Source: Acidimicrobiales bacterium
GTDB taxonomy: Bacteria; Actinomycetota; Acidimicrobiia; Acidimicrobiales; Iamiaceae
Assembly (NCBI GenBank): GCA_035630295.1
Contig: DASQKY010000016.1
Span: 17,658 to 81,657, forward strand
Direction: 5' to 3'
Length of the DNA stretch: 64,000 nucleotides
The position numbers and the translations under genes are program-made. Every line of letters begins with the position of its first letter. Position 1 is the stretch's first letter. Under the pieces are notes generated by a model that did not search any database, was not told the DNA's origin, and was given only the letters and a program-made list of their open reading frames with translations. Shown piece after piece: positions 18,359 to 27,328 of this stretch.

Positions 18359-20673
18359 GCGCCCTCCAGCTGCTCTCCTCGTTCACCCCCAGCACCATGG
18401 AGCCCGAGGTGCTGGAGGCCATCTTCGTGAAGCGCGAGCCCCTGGCCCAGCGCCTGGAGGGCGCGGTGCGCGCCGCGGCCACCACGGGCGACATCGAGCA
18501 CCACTTGGTGGCCGGCCCCCGCGGCATGGGCAAGTCGCACCTGCTGTCCATCGTGGTCAACCGCATCCGCGCCGACGCCGCCCTGGCCGATGACATCGCC
18601 GTCGCCTGGCTGCGCGAAGACGAGTGGGGGATCACGAGCATCGGGGACCTCTACGAGGAGATCATCGGGCAACTGGCCCGCGACCCCCTCACCCCGCCGG
18701 AAGTGGCGGGCGCGGCTGGCGACGCTCTCGAGGCGTTGGCCGATGTCCGGGCCGAGGACCTTGCCGACCGGGCCGAGGAGCTCTTGCCCGCCGTGCACGG
18801 CGACCGGGTGGTGGTGGTCGTGGTCGAGAACCTCGACGCCATCTTCGAGAGCGTGGGGACCGACGACCAGCATCGGCTGCGCGCCTACCTCCAGAACGGG
18901 CGCCGCACCGTGCTGTTGGCCTCCACCCCGTCGATCTCCCCATCCATCGCCACGCGGAAGGGCCTGTTCTTCGGGTTCTTCGCCATCGACCACCTGGACG
19001 AGCTGGATGTCATAGAGGCCCGCGACCTGCTGGGGCGCATCGCCACCCTGCGCGGCGGTGAGGACGGGGAGCGTCTGGTCGCCTATCTGGGCACCGACGA
19101 GGCCGTGCGTCGCCTGCGGGTGGTGGCCCACCTGGCCGGAGGACACCCACGGCTCTGGGTGCTCATGTCGGAGTGCATCACCACCGAGCGGTTGGAGGAG
19201 CTGGTCAGCCTGCTGCTGGCCGTCCTCGACGACCTGACCCCCTACTACCAGGCCCAGATGGCGGCGCTCTCGGGCCAGCAGCGCAAGATCGTGACCGTCC
19301 TGGCCCGCGCCGAGGGGGCCCTGGCGGTCAAGGACATCGCCAGGCGGGCCCGCGTCAAGGAAAACGTGGCGGCCAAGCAGCTCGGCGACCTCACCAAGCT
19401 CGGCTACGTCCGCCAGCCGGTGCTGCCCCCCGGTGTGGAGGTGAAGGACAAGCGCACCCGGGCCTACGAGCTGCGGGAGCCCCTCCTGCGTCACTGCCTG
19501 GAGGTCAAGGAGTCCCGCGGCCGCCCCCTCCGCCTCGTCGTGGAGTTCCTCCGAACCTGGTACGACCGCGACCGACTGGAGGAGTGGTCGCTCAGCCTCG
19601 AACCCCTGGCCGCATCGTACGCCCGGGCTGCGCTCGAGGCCTCCGAGCACGAGAGAGCACATGGGTCGAGGGCCGTGGACAGTGCTCTGGCGGAGGCCGC
19701 AGATGCCATCAGCGCGGGTCGGCCCAAGGAGGCCTTGACCGCTCTGGCGACGATCGAGGCTGTTGATCAGCCTCTTGTCCGGCTGGGACAGGCCACTGCC
19801 CTGGCCCTCTTGGGCGACAGCCTCACCGCTTTGAACGTCTGTGACGAGGCGCTGGTCCTCGACCCCAACTTCATGCCCGCACATGGGTTGCGAGCGCAGC
19901 TGCTGCTGCGCCTTGGACGGCCTGATGAGGGATTGGCCGCATTCGACGAGGTGGTTGCAAGGGCTCCCGGGCTCGCCAACGGGCACTGGGGCCGGGGACA
20001 GGCGCTGTACCTGCTGGCGAGGTACCAGGAAGCCTTGGCTGCCTTCGACGCCGCGCAGCGTGCCGATCCGCGCCTCCCTCCCACCGACATCTGGCGGGCC
20101 ATGACCTTGGAGAAGGTGGGCCGTAGCGAGGATGCGGCCCTGGCGTACGAGGAGGAGCTGGTCTCCGGGCGGGCGGACGCCGACGCCGCGGCGTGGTGCC
20201 TGGTGGTGCTCGCAGCCAAGGAGGGGGTGCGTCCGCTTCAGGAAGACGTCCTCGACCAAGCCCTGATGACGAGACGCTCCCTGGACTTCGTGAGGGGGGG
20301 CTTGGCGCGCCTCCTCGACGCCGTCTTCGAGAATCGTGAAGAAGCCGAATGGGGTCGTTGGGTCCGGAGCATCGAGCGAGCTGTCACTGCGTCTGGGCAC
20401 AGGCCTGAGCTGACCCAGGCCTTCGCTGACCACGTGGTGGCCCAACACGGAGCGAGATCGTCTCCTCGCGCCATGCGGGTTGGCTGGCGGTCCCTGTGGC
20501 CAGCCCTCCTGCACGAGGCAGACCCCCACGATCCGCTCATCGCCCTGGCACGAGCCGTGGTGGTCTACGAGGAGACCGGTGATGGGGCCGCGCTCCTGGG
20601 GCTGCCGGAGGAGGTCCGCGCTGTGGCCGGCGACCTCCTCGATACCGGGGGATCAGACGACCCAGACCGCTGA
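18355..20673 (+). CDS. STAND-like ATPase with HTH and TPR repeats (ATPase B)
   Basis: 772 aa. Walker A GPRGMGKS (54-61) follows a conserved-looking N terminus (LLSSFTPSTMEPEVLEAIF). Walker B VVVVVENLD is at about 153-161, then a helical arm with GGHPRLWVLMSE. A MarR-like HTH (about 302-355, QQRKIVTVLARAEGALAVKDIARRARV) is followed by a C-terminal array of TPR units (about 445-620). From memory it resembles a widespread but uncharacterised ATPase-HTH family; I cannot verify this here. Translationally coupled to ATPase A and relatively AT-rich, especially in the TPR part. Its TGA abuts the antisense stop of pgl (TGATCA). Confidence 0.83.
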   Translation: MSALQLLSSFTPSTMEPEVLEAIFVKREPLAQRLEGAVRAAATTGDIEHHLVAGPRGMGKSHLLSIVVNRIRADAALADDIAVAWLREDEWGITSIGDLYEEIIGQLARDPLTPPEVAGAAGDALEALADVRAEDLADRAEELLPAVHGDRVVVVVVENLDAIFESVGTDDQHRLRAYLQNGRRTVLLASTPSISPSIATRKGLFFGFFAIDHLDELDVIEARDLLGRIATLRGGEDGERLVAYLGTDEAVRRLRVVAHLAGGHPRLWVLMSECITTERLEELVSLLLAVLDDLTPYYQAQMAALSGQQRKIVTVLARAEGALAVKDIARRARVKENVAAKQLGDLTKLGYVRQPVLPPGVEVKDKRTRAYELREPLLRHCLEVKESRGRPLRLVVEFLRTWYDRDRLEEWSLSLEPLAASYARAALEASEHERAHGSRAVDSALAEAADAISAGRPKEALTALATIEAVDQPLVRLGQATALALLGDSLTALNVCDEALVLDPNFMPAHGLRAQLLLRLGRPDEGLAAFDEVVARAPGLANGHWGRGQALYLLARYQEALAAFDAAQRADPRLPPTDIWRAMTLEKVGRSEDAALAYEEELVSGRADADAAAWCLVVLAAKEGVRPLQEDVLDQALMTRRSLDFVRGGLARLLDAVFENREEAEWGRWVRSIERAVTASGHRPELTQAFADHVVAQHGARSSPRAMRVGWRSLWPALLHEADPHDPLIALARAVVVYEETGDGAALLGLPEEVRAVAGDLLDTGGSDDPDR

Positions 20674-21345
20674 TCAGGGGAGGCGGGAGGCGGCGGCTTC
20701 GTCGACCAGCCAGAGGACGCGCTCGGCGGCGATGCGGGCGGCGGGGACGTCGTCGCCCCGGGCCACCGCGGCCAGGGCCTCGGCCTTGGCCTCGCCCTCC
20801 ACGGTGACGACCACCAGGCGGGCCCGGGCGATGCCGGCCGGCGTCAGGGTCATGCGGGGGTAGGGGTTGCGGCCCGACGGGTCCTCGGTGAGGGCCACCA
20901 GGCGCCCGGGGTCGGCGTCGAGGGCCTCGGCCCCGGCGAAGAGCGAGGCGGTGTGGCCGTCGGGCCCCACGCCCAGGTGGACCAGGTCGAAGCGTCCCAG
21001 GTCGCCCACCCGGAGCTGGTAGGCGTCGACCTCGGCGCAGCGCATGAGGTGGGTGGCGTTGGCCGCCCCCACCCGGTCCAGCAGGGCCTCGCGGGCCAGG
21101 CGGTAGTTGGAGTCCTGGTGGTCGTGGGGCACGCAGCGCTCGTCGCCCCAGTAGACGTCGACCTTCCACCAGTCGACGCGGGTGCCGCCCTCCTCGGCCA
21201 GGCACTCGTAGCAGCGCCGGGCGGTGGACCCCCCGGAGAGGGCCAGGGAGAAGGTGTCGTCGGGGCGGGCCCCGAAGGCCTCGATCACCCGCTCGGCGAA
21301 GGCGGCCGGAACGTCGCCCACGACGGTCAGGCCGTCGATGCTCAC
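20674..21345 (-). CDS. pgl: 6-phosphogluconolactonase
   Basis: Hydrolyses 6-phosphogluconolactone in the oxidative pentose phosphate pathway. 223 aa, DevB/SOL family. Motifs: LALSGGSTARRCYE (sugar-phosphate loop), VYWGDERCVPHDHQDSNYRL, and HLGVGPDGHTASLFAG. GTG start at 21345, 7 nt after the tal stop, so it is the last gene of a tkt-tal-pgl operon. Its stop sits base-to-base against the stop of the convergent ATPase B gene, with no room for a terminator between them. Confidence 0.94.
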   Translation of the reverse strand: MSIDGLTVVGDVPAAFAERVIEAFGARPDDTFSLALSGGSTARRCYECLAEEGGTRVDWWKVDVYWGDERCVPHDHQDSNYRLAREALLDRVGAANATHLMRCAEVDAYQLRVGDLGRFDLVHLGVGPDGHTASLFAGAEALDADPGRLVALTEDPSGRNPYPRMTLTPAGIARARLVVVTVEGEAKAEALAAVARGDDVPAARIAAERVLWLVDEAAASRLP

Positions 21346-21352
21346 CGGCCGG

Positions 21353-22480
<1,128 letters not shown>

Positions 22481-22508
22481 GCGGGGCTCCGGGGGCGGGG
22501 GGGTGGGG

Positions 22509-24485
22509 TCAGCCGTCGGCGAGATCGTCGACGAGCTCGCGGCCGCGCTCGGCCACGTTCTCGGGGGTGAAGCCCAGCTCGGCCAGCACCTCGGCCCCGG
22601 GGGCGGAGGCGCCGAAGCGGTCGATGCTGACGCTGGCGTCGGCCCAGCGGTCCCACCCCAGCGACACGCCGGCCTCGACGGCCAGGGTGGGGATGCCGGC
22701 GGGCAGGACCTCGTCCTGGTACTCGAAGCTCTCGGACGCGAACAGGTCCCACGACGGCATGGACACGACCCGGACGGCCAGGCCCTCGTCGCGCAGCAGG
22801 GCCGCCGCCTCCACGCACACCGAGACCTCGCTGCCGGTGCCGACCAGCACCAGGTCGGGCTCATCGGCGCCATCGGGGGACAGGACGTAGGCGCCCCGGG
22901 CCACGCCGTCGGGGTCGGTGCCCTCCAGGGTGGGCAGGCCCTGGCGGGACAGGGCCAGGGCGGTGGGGCCGTCCCCGGCCACGGCCACGGCCCAGGCCGC
23001 CGCGGTCTCGTTGCCATCGGCGGGGCGGATGAGGCGCAGCCCGGGGATGGCCCGCAGGGCCATGAGGTGCTCGATGGGCTGGTGGGTGGGCCCGTCCTCG
23101 CCCAGGCCCACCGAGTCGTGGGTGAAGGAGAAGATGACCTTGGCCTCGCTGAGGGCGGCCAGGCGCACCGCGGGGCGGCAGTAGTCGCTGAACTGCATGA
23201 ACGTGCCGCCCACCGGGAGGGTGCCGCCGTGGAGGGCCATGCCGTTCATGATCGCGGCCATGCCGTGCTCGCGGATGCCGAAGTAGACCTGGCGGCCGGC
23301 CGGGTCGTCGCGGGACTGGACCCCCAGCTCCTTCAGGGTGGTGCCGGTGTTGCCGGTCAGGTCGGCCCCGCCGCCGATGAGGCCGGGGACGACGGAGGTG
23401 AGGGCCTGGAAGCAGTCGCCGCTGGCCACCCGGGTGGCGGGGGAGGCCCCCGGGTCGTAGGTGGGCAGGGCGTCCTCCCAGCCGTCGATGCCGCCGCCGG
23501 CGAAGGCCGCGGCCCACGCCGCCTTGTCGCCCTCCCAGGCCTCGAAGCGGGCCTGCCAAGCGGCGCGGGCGTCGCCGCCCCGGGTCCCGGCCTGGCGGTA
23601 CAGCTCGAGCACGTCGTCGGGGACGAAGAACATCTCGTCGGCCGGGAGGCCCATGACCTCCTTGGTGGCGGCCACCTCCTCGGCGTCCAGGGGGTTGCCG
23701 TGGGCCTTGTGGCTGTCGGTGAAGCGGGGCGAGGGGTAGCCGACCCGGGTGCGCAGCACCACCAGGCTGGGACGGTCCTCCTCGGCCCGGGCGTCGCGCA
23801 GGCCGGCCTCGATGGCGTCGAGGTCCTCGGGCACCTCGCCCAGCTCGACCACGTGCCAGCCGTAGGCCCGGAAGCGGGCCGGGATGTCCTCGCTGAAGGA
23901 GATGTCGGTGGGGCCGTCGATGGAGATGTGGTTGTCGTCGTAGACGGCGACCAGGCGACCGAGGCCCAGGTGACCGGCCAGGGAAGCGGCCTCGTGGCTG
24001 ATGCCCTCCTGGAGGTCGCCGTCGGAGCAGATGGTCCAGGTGTGGTGGTCGACGACCTCGGGGCCGTGGGTGGCCCGCAGCCACCGCTCGGCCAGGGCGA
24101 AGCCCACGGCGTTGGCCAGCCCCTGGCCCAGGGGCCCGGTGGTGACCTCGACCCCCACCGTGTGGTGGACCTCGGGGTGCCCGGGCGTGGCCGAGCCCCA
24201 CTGGCGGAAGGCCTTCATGTCCTCGACGGTGAGCCCGTAGCCGGTGAGGTGGAGCATGGCGTACTGCAGGGCTGAGGCGTGCCCGCAGGACAGGACGAAG
24301 CGGTCCCGGTCGACCCAGTGGGGCGAGGTGGCGTCGTAGGTCATCACCCGGGTCCACAGCACGTGGGCCAGGGGGGCGAGGGCCATGGCCGTCCCCTGGT
24401 GCCCGCTGTTGGCGGCCAGGGGCATGTCCATGGACAGGGCCCGGATGGCGTTGATGGCGCGCTGCTCGAGGTCGGCGTCGGTCAC
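22509..24485 (-). CDS. tkt: Transketolase
   Basis: Thiamine-diphosphate enzyme moving two-carbon units between sugar phosphates. 658 aa from GTG 24485. Motifs: NSGHQGTAMALAPLAHVLW near the N terminus, CSDGDLQEGISHEAASLAGH (ThDP and Mg binding), IREHGMAAIMNGMALHGG, and THDSVGLGEDGPTHQPIEH. The GTG is preferred to the ATG at 24506 because a TAGTGT -10 box lies between them, so a transcript beginning at about 24486 would exclude that ATG. First gene of tkt-tal-pgl; zwf and opcA, often adjacent, are not seen. Confidence 0.95.
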   Translation of the reverse strand: MTDADLEQRAINAIRALSMDMPLAANSGHQGTAMALAPLAHVLWTRVMTYDATSPHWVDRDRFVLSCGHASALQYAMLHLTGYGLTVEDMKAFRQWGSATPGHPEVHHTVGVEVTTGPLGQGLANAVGFALAERWLRATHGPEVVDHHTWTICSDGDLQEGISHEAASLAGHLGLGRLVAVYDDNHISIDGPTDISFSEDIPARFRAYGWHVVELGEVPEDLDAIEAGLRDARAEEDRPSLVVLRTRVGYPSPRFTDSHKAHGNPLDAEEVAATKEVMGLPADEMFFVPDDVLELYRQAGTRGGDARAAWQARFEAWEGDKAAWAAAFAGGGIDGWEDALPTYDPGASPATRVASGDCFQALTSVVPGLIGGGADLTGNTGTTLKELGVQSRDDPAGRQVYFGIREHGMAAIMNGMALHGGTLPVGGTFMQFSDYCRPAVRLAALSEAKVIFSFTHDSVGLGEDGPTHQPIEHLMALRAIPGLRLIRPADGNETAAAWAVAVAGDGPTALALSRQGLPTLEGTDPDGVARGAYVLSPDGADEPDLVLVGTGSEVSVCVEAAALLRDEGLAVRVVSMPSWDLFASESFEYQDEVLPAGIPTLAVEAGVSLGWDRWADASVSIDRFGASAPGAEVLAELGFTPENVAERGRELVDDLADG

Positions 24486-24498
24486 GCCCCGCACACTA
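24486..24498 (-). promoter_or_regulatory. Leaderless tkt promoter
   Basis: TAGTGT (24498 to 24493, minus strand) then 7 nt to GTG 24485; predicted transcript start 1 nt before the start codon. The box lies inside the longer reading frame that would begin at ATG 24506, which argues for the shorter protein. Confidence 0.55.
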
Positions 24499-24558
24499 CC
24501 GACCATCCGCCACCCGTCCCGCCGGCCGCCGGGCCCGGGACCGCTCCCGCTCGCCCGG

Positions 24559-26133
24559 TCACGCCACCTCGAAGGTCTCCGTGTACCGCTCGTCGCCGGC
24601 CGAGCGGCCGCAGGTCGTGCACAGGTCGACGGGGGCCCAGCCGTAGGCCCCCCCGGTCGGGCTGAGCTCGGCGTAGGCCGTGGCCGGCGTGTCGTCGAGG
24701 GCGTCCCAGGCCGACCGGGCGTGAGGAGCCACCGCGGCCGACGGCTGGGGCGGGAGCTGGGCGGCGTGGACGTTGGCCTGGGTTCGGCGCAGGGCGGCCG
24801 TGGCCGCCGCCGCCTCGTGGTCCGGGGTCCAGGCCGTGCCCCCCGGCCGGACCTGGGTGGTGAGGGGGATCCCGGCCAGGGAGCCGGTGAAGGTGGCCAC
24901 CGTCGTGGCGCCGTTCAGGAAGGTGACGGTGACCTGGGGCAGATCCAGCTCGGGCGCCCCCGAGGGAGCGACGGGGTGGGCCTCGGGGGGCACCGCGGCC
25001 TGGAGGCGGACCGTCCAGTCGGCGTCGGCGTAGAGGGGCCGGGCCGCCGGCGGGAGCAGGAGGGGCTCGACGGTCGAGGCCGGCACGGCCACGGTGGACA
25101 GCGTGCCGCCCAGGGCGGTGGTGAGGGCGGTGAAGGCCTGGTTGGCCAGGTTGGGGTGGATCGACACGATCACCTCGCGGGGCCCCGTGGCCCCGATGCG
25201 GTCGGCCAGCAGGGTGGCCAGGCTGGAGGTGGTGCCCGAGTCCTCGGCCGCGCCCACCCCGTGGGGGCCGCCCAGGCCCGGCACCACCAGCCCGGCGCTG
25301 GCGTCGGCATCGGCGGTGACCATCAGGCCGTGGGTGTCGGTCACCGGTTGGCCCATGTCCAGGTCGAAGGCCGACAGCGACTGGAGCACCGGGTCGACGT
25401 GGGCGGCCCACAGGTCCTCGACCAGGTCCTGGGTGGCCGCCCCGACCAGCTGCTCGATCTGGGCCACCGGGCTGGTGGGCAGGGTGGGGTCGAAGAACTG
25501 GTCCAGCCAGGTGTCGAAGGCCGGCTGCTGGAGCAGGGAGAAGCAGGGGAGGGCGGGGACCGACACGGTGGGGGGGAGCCACCACGCCAGGGTCGGCAAC
25601 GTGGTGAAGGGCGCCGCCGCCGGCGGGCCGCTGCCCGCCGGCAGGGTGTCGACCGCGGCCTCGGCCACGGTGATGCCGTCGCCATCGACCTCGATGGTGC
25701 AGCCGGCGCCGATGTAGGTGTAGGCCAGCCGCGGGCCGTCGACGACGGCCGCCACTGAGATCGACCCGTGGGGCGCGTAGGACGACGGCGGCCGGACGTC
25801 GAGGCCCAGCTCCAGCCCCAGGTCCACGGTGAGCTGGTCGTAGCCCGGGAGGCCGGGGTTGGGGGCGGCGGCGGCCAGGACGATGGCCTCCACCAGGGGG
25901 GTGAGGTCGGCCTCGACCTGCTCGAGCACGGGGCCCAGGAGGGCGGTCTCGTCGACCCGGATGCCCACCGCGTCGGGGGTGGCCAGTGGGGCGGGGGCGG
26001 CGCCGGCGGGCCCGGTCGGGACGACCAGGGTGGCCCCGGCCACGCCCAGGAGGGCCGCGGCCAGGCCGACCGCCCGGCCGGCGAGGGCCCGGCGTCGGCG
26101 GCGACGGGGGTCGGGGTGGGGGTGGGGGGACAT
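24559..26133 (-). CDS. Secreted protein of unknown function, CTxCGR C terminus (paralog 1)
   Basis: 524 aa. Positively charged start (RRRRRRALAGRAVG), hydrophobic segment and AGA-type cleavage region indicate export; the mature N terminus begins near APLATPDAVGIRVDETALLGP. The body is Ala/Thr/Pro-rich with few charges and no recognised domain. It ends with CTTCGRSAGDERYTETFEVA, a motif shared with the two upstream genes. A GGAGG site 8 nt before ATG 26133 supports the start. It is last in a three-gene tandem array, 13 bp after the broken middle copy. Function unknown; surface or extracellular location is inferred. Confidence 0.8.
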   Translation of the reverse strand: MSPHPHPDPRRRRRRALAGRAVGLAAALLGVAGATLVVPTGPAGAAPAPLATPDAVGIRVDETALLGPVLEQVEADLTPLVEAIVLAAAAPNPGLPGYDQLTVDLGLELGLDVRPPSSYAPHGSISVAAVVDGPRLAYTYIGAGCTIEVDGDGITVAEAAVDTLPAGSGPPAAAPFTTLPTLAWWLPPTVSVPALPCFSLLQQPAFDTWLDQFFDPTLPTSPVAQIEQLVGAATQDLVEDLWAAHVDPVLQSLSAFDLDMGQPVTDTHGLMVTADADASAGLVVPGLGGPHGVGAAEDSGTTSSLATLLADRIGATGPREVIVSIHPNLANQAFTALTTALGGTLSTVAVPASTVEPLLLPPAARPLYADADWTVRLQAAVPPEAHPVAPSGAPELDLPQVTVTFLNGATTVATFTGSLAGIPLTTQVRPGGTAWTPDHEAAAATAALRRTQANVHAAQLPPQPSAAVAPHARSAWDALDDTPATAYAELSPTGGAYGWAPVDLCTTCGRSAGDERYTETFEVA

Positions 26134-26146
26134 GGCGGGCCTCCGG

Positions 26147-27279
26147 TCAGCCGACGAGGAAGGACTCGGTGACCCGCTGGTCGCCGGTGGTCCGGCCGCA
26201 GGTGGTGCAGCGGTTCACGGGGATGGTCCACCCGACCACCATCTCCGGGCTGAACTGGTAGGGGAGGAGCTGGGCCATGTCCGCCACGGCGAGGCGGACG
26301 TAGGGCGCGATGTCCGACGAGGCGGGGGCCGGCCAGGTGACGTTGAACGGGAAGGGGAACACCGTCCGGGCGAAGCTCACCGGGGCCGCGGCGTTGTCGT
26401 AGTTGCCGGCCCAGTAGCCGATCATCTGGGACGTGCCGGCCACTGGAGGGCCATCCCGCCGGTGGCGTCGACCTCGGCGGTGACGAGCAGGCCGTGGTCG
26501 TCGGTGTCCAGGCGGTCGACGGTGACGGCGGTGGCCAGCGAGTCCAGGATGACCTGCACCTGCTCGGCCCACATGGTGGCCAGCAGCGTGTCGATCGCGC
26601 CCTCCAGCTCGTCCTCCACCAGGGAGGCGGTGCTGGCCGGGTCGCCCAGGTCGGTGAGGTCGGTCCACCAGGTGGACAGGTCGGGGGCGTCCACGGCCAG
26701 CAGGCAGGGCAGGGCCGAGGCCGACACGCTGGGCCACGCCGGCCACGACGAGGTCCCGTCGGGGACGTCGAAGGCGGTGGCCGGCAGGCCGGCCCGGTCG
26801 ACCGGGGCGGTGACCGCGCTGGTCACCGTGGTCGCTGCCACCTCCACGGTGCAGGCGTGGGCGGGGATGGTGTAGGTGACCTCCAGTCCGGTGAGCTCGG
26901 CCTCGAAGGCGAAGGAGCCGTCGGGGTCGGTCCCGGGGGCCACCACGTCCAGGCCGAGGGCCAGGTCCACGTCCACCACCACCTGGCTGGCCCCGGTGAT
27001 CCCGGGGTTGGGGTCGGCCCCGGCCTCCAGCAGTGCCTGGACGTCGGCGGCCAGGGTGGCCTCGGTGGCCTCCAGGACCGGGCCCACGATGGCCGTCTCG
27101 TCGATGCGGATGCCGATGCCCTCCGGGGTGACCAGGGGGGCGGTGGTGGCGGCGGCCGGGCCGGCGGTGACGGCCTGGACGCCCACCGCCGCCAGGACCA
27201 GGGCCGTGGCGGCCAGGGCGGACCGGCCCCGCCGGGGCCGGGGGGCGGGCCGGCGGCGGGGGGTGCGGGGACGGGTCAC
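26147..27279 (-). pseudogene. Broken middle copy of the CTxCGR secreted family (paralog 2)
   Basis: Two frames make one family member. 27279 (GTG) to 26422 encodes the signal region and N-terminal half (APLVTPEGIGIRIDETA) and stops shortly after HGLLVTAEVDATGG. A second frame, open from about 26443 to 26147, encodes a tail ending CTTCGRTTGDQRVTESFLVG. Compared with both paralogs, about 190 central residues are missing and the frame shifts at about 26425-26450, consistent with an internal deletion. Ribosomal frameshifting or a separate small downstream gene (GTG 26443, 98 aa) are alternatives. An assembly error cannot be excluded from this sequence. Confidence 0.7.
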
Positions 27280-27328
27280 GGTGAGCCTCTCGGGATGCGG
27301 TGGTGGGGCGGGGGCGAGCGTCAGGGCG

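Noticed and set aside
24486-24506. ATG 24506 as the transketolase start
   Set aside because: The TAGTGT box lies between this ATG and GTG 24485; a leaderless transcript would not include the ATG. It remains possible if another promoter exists.
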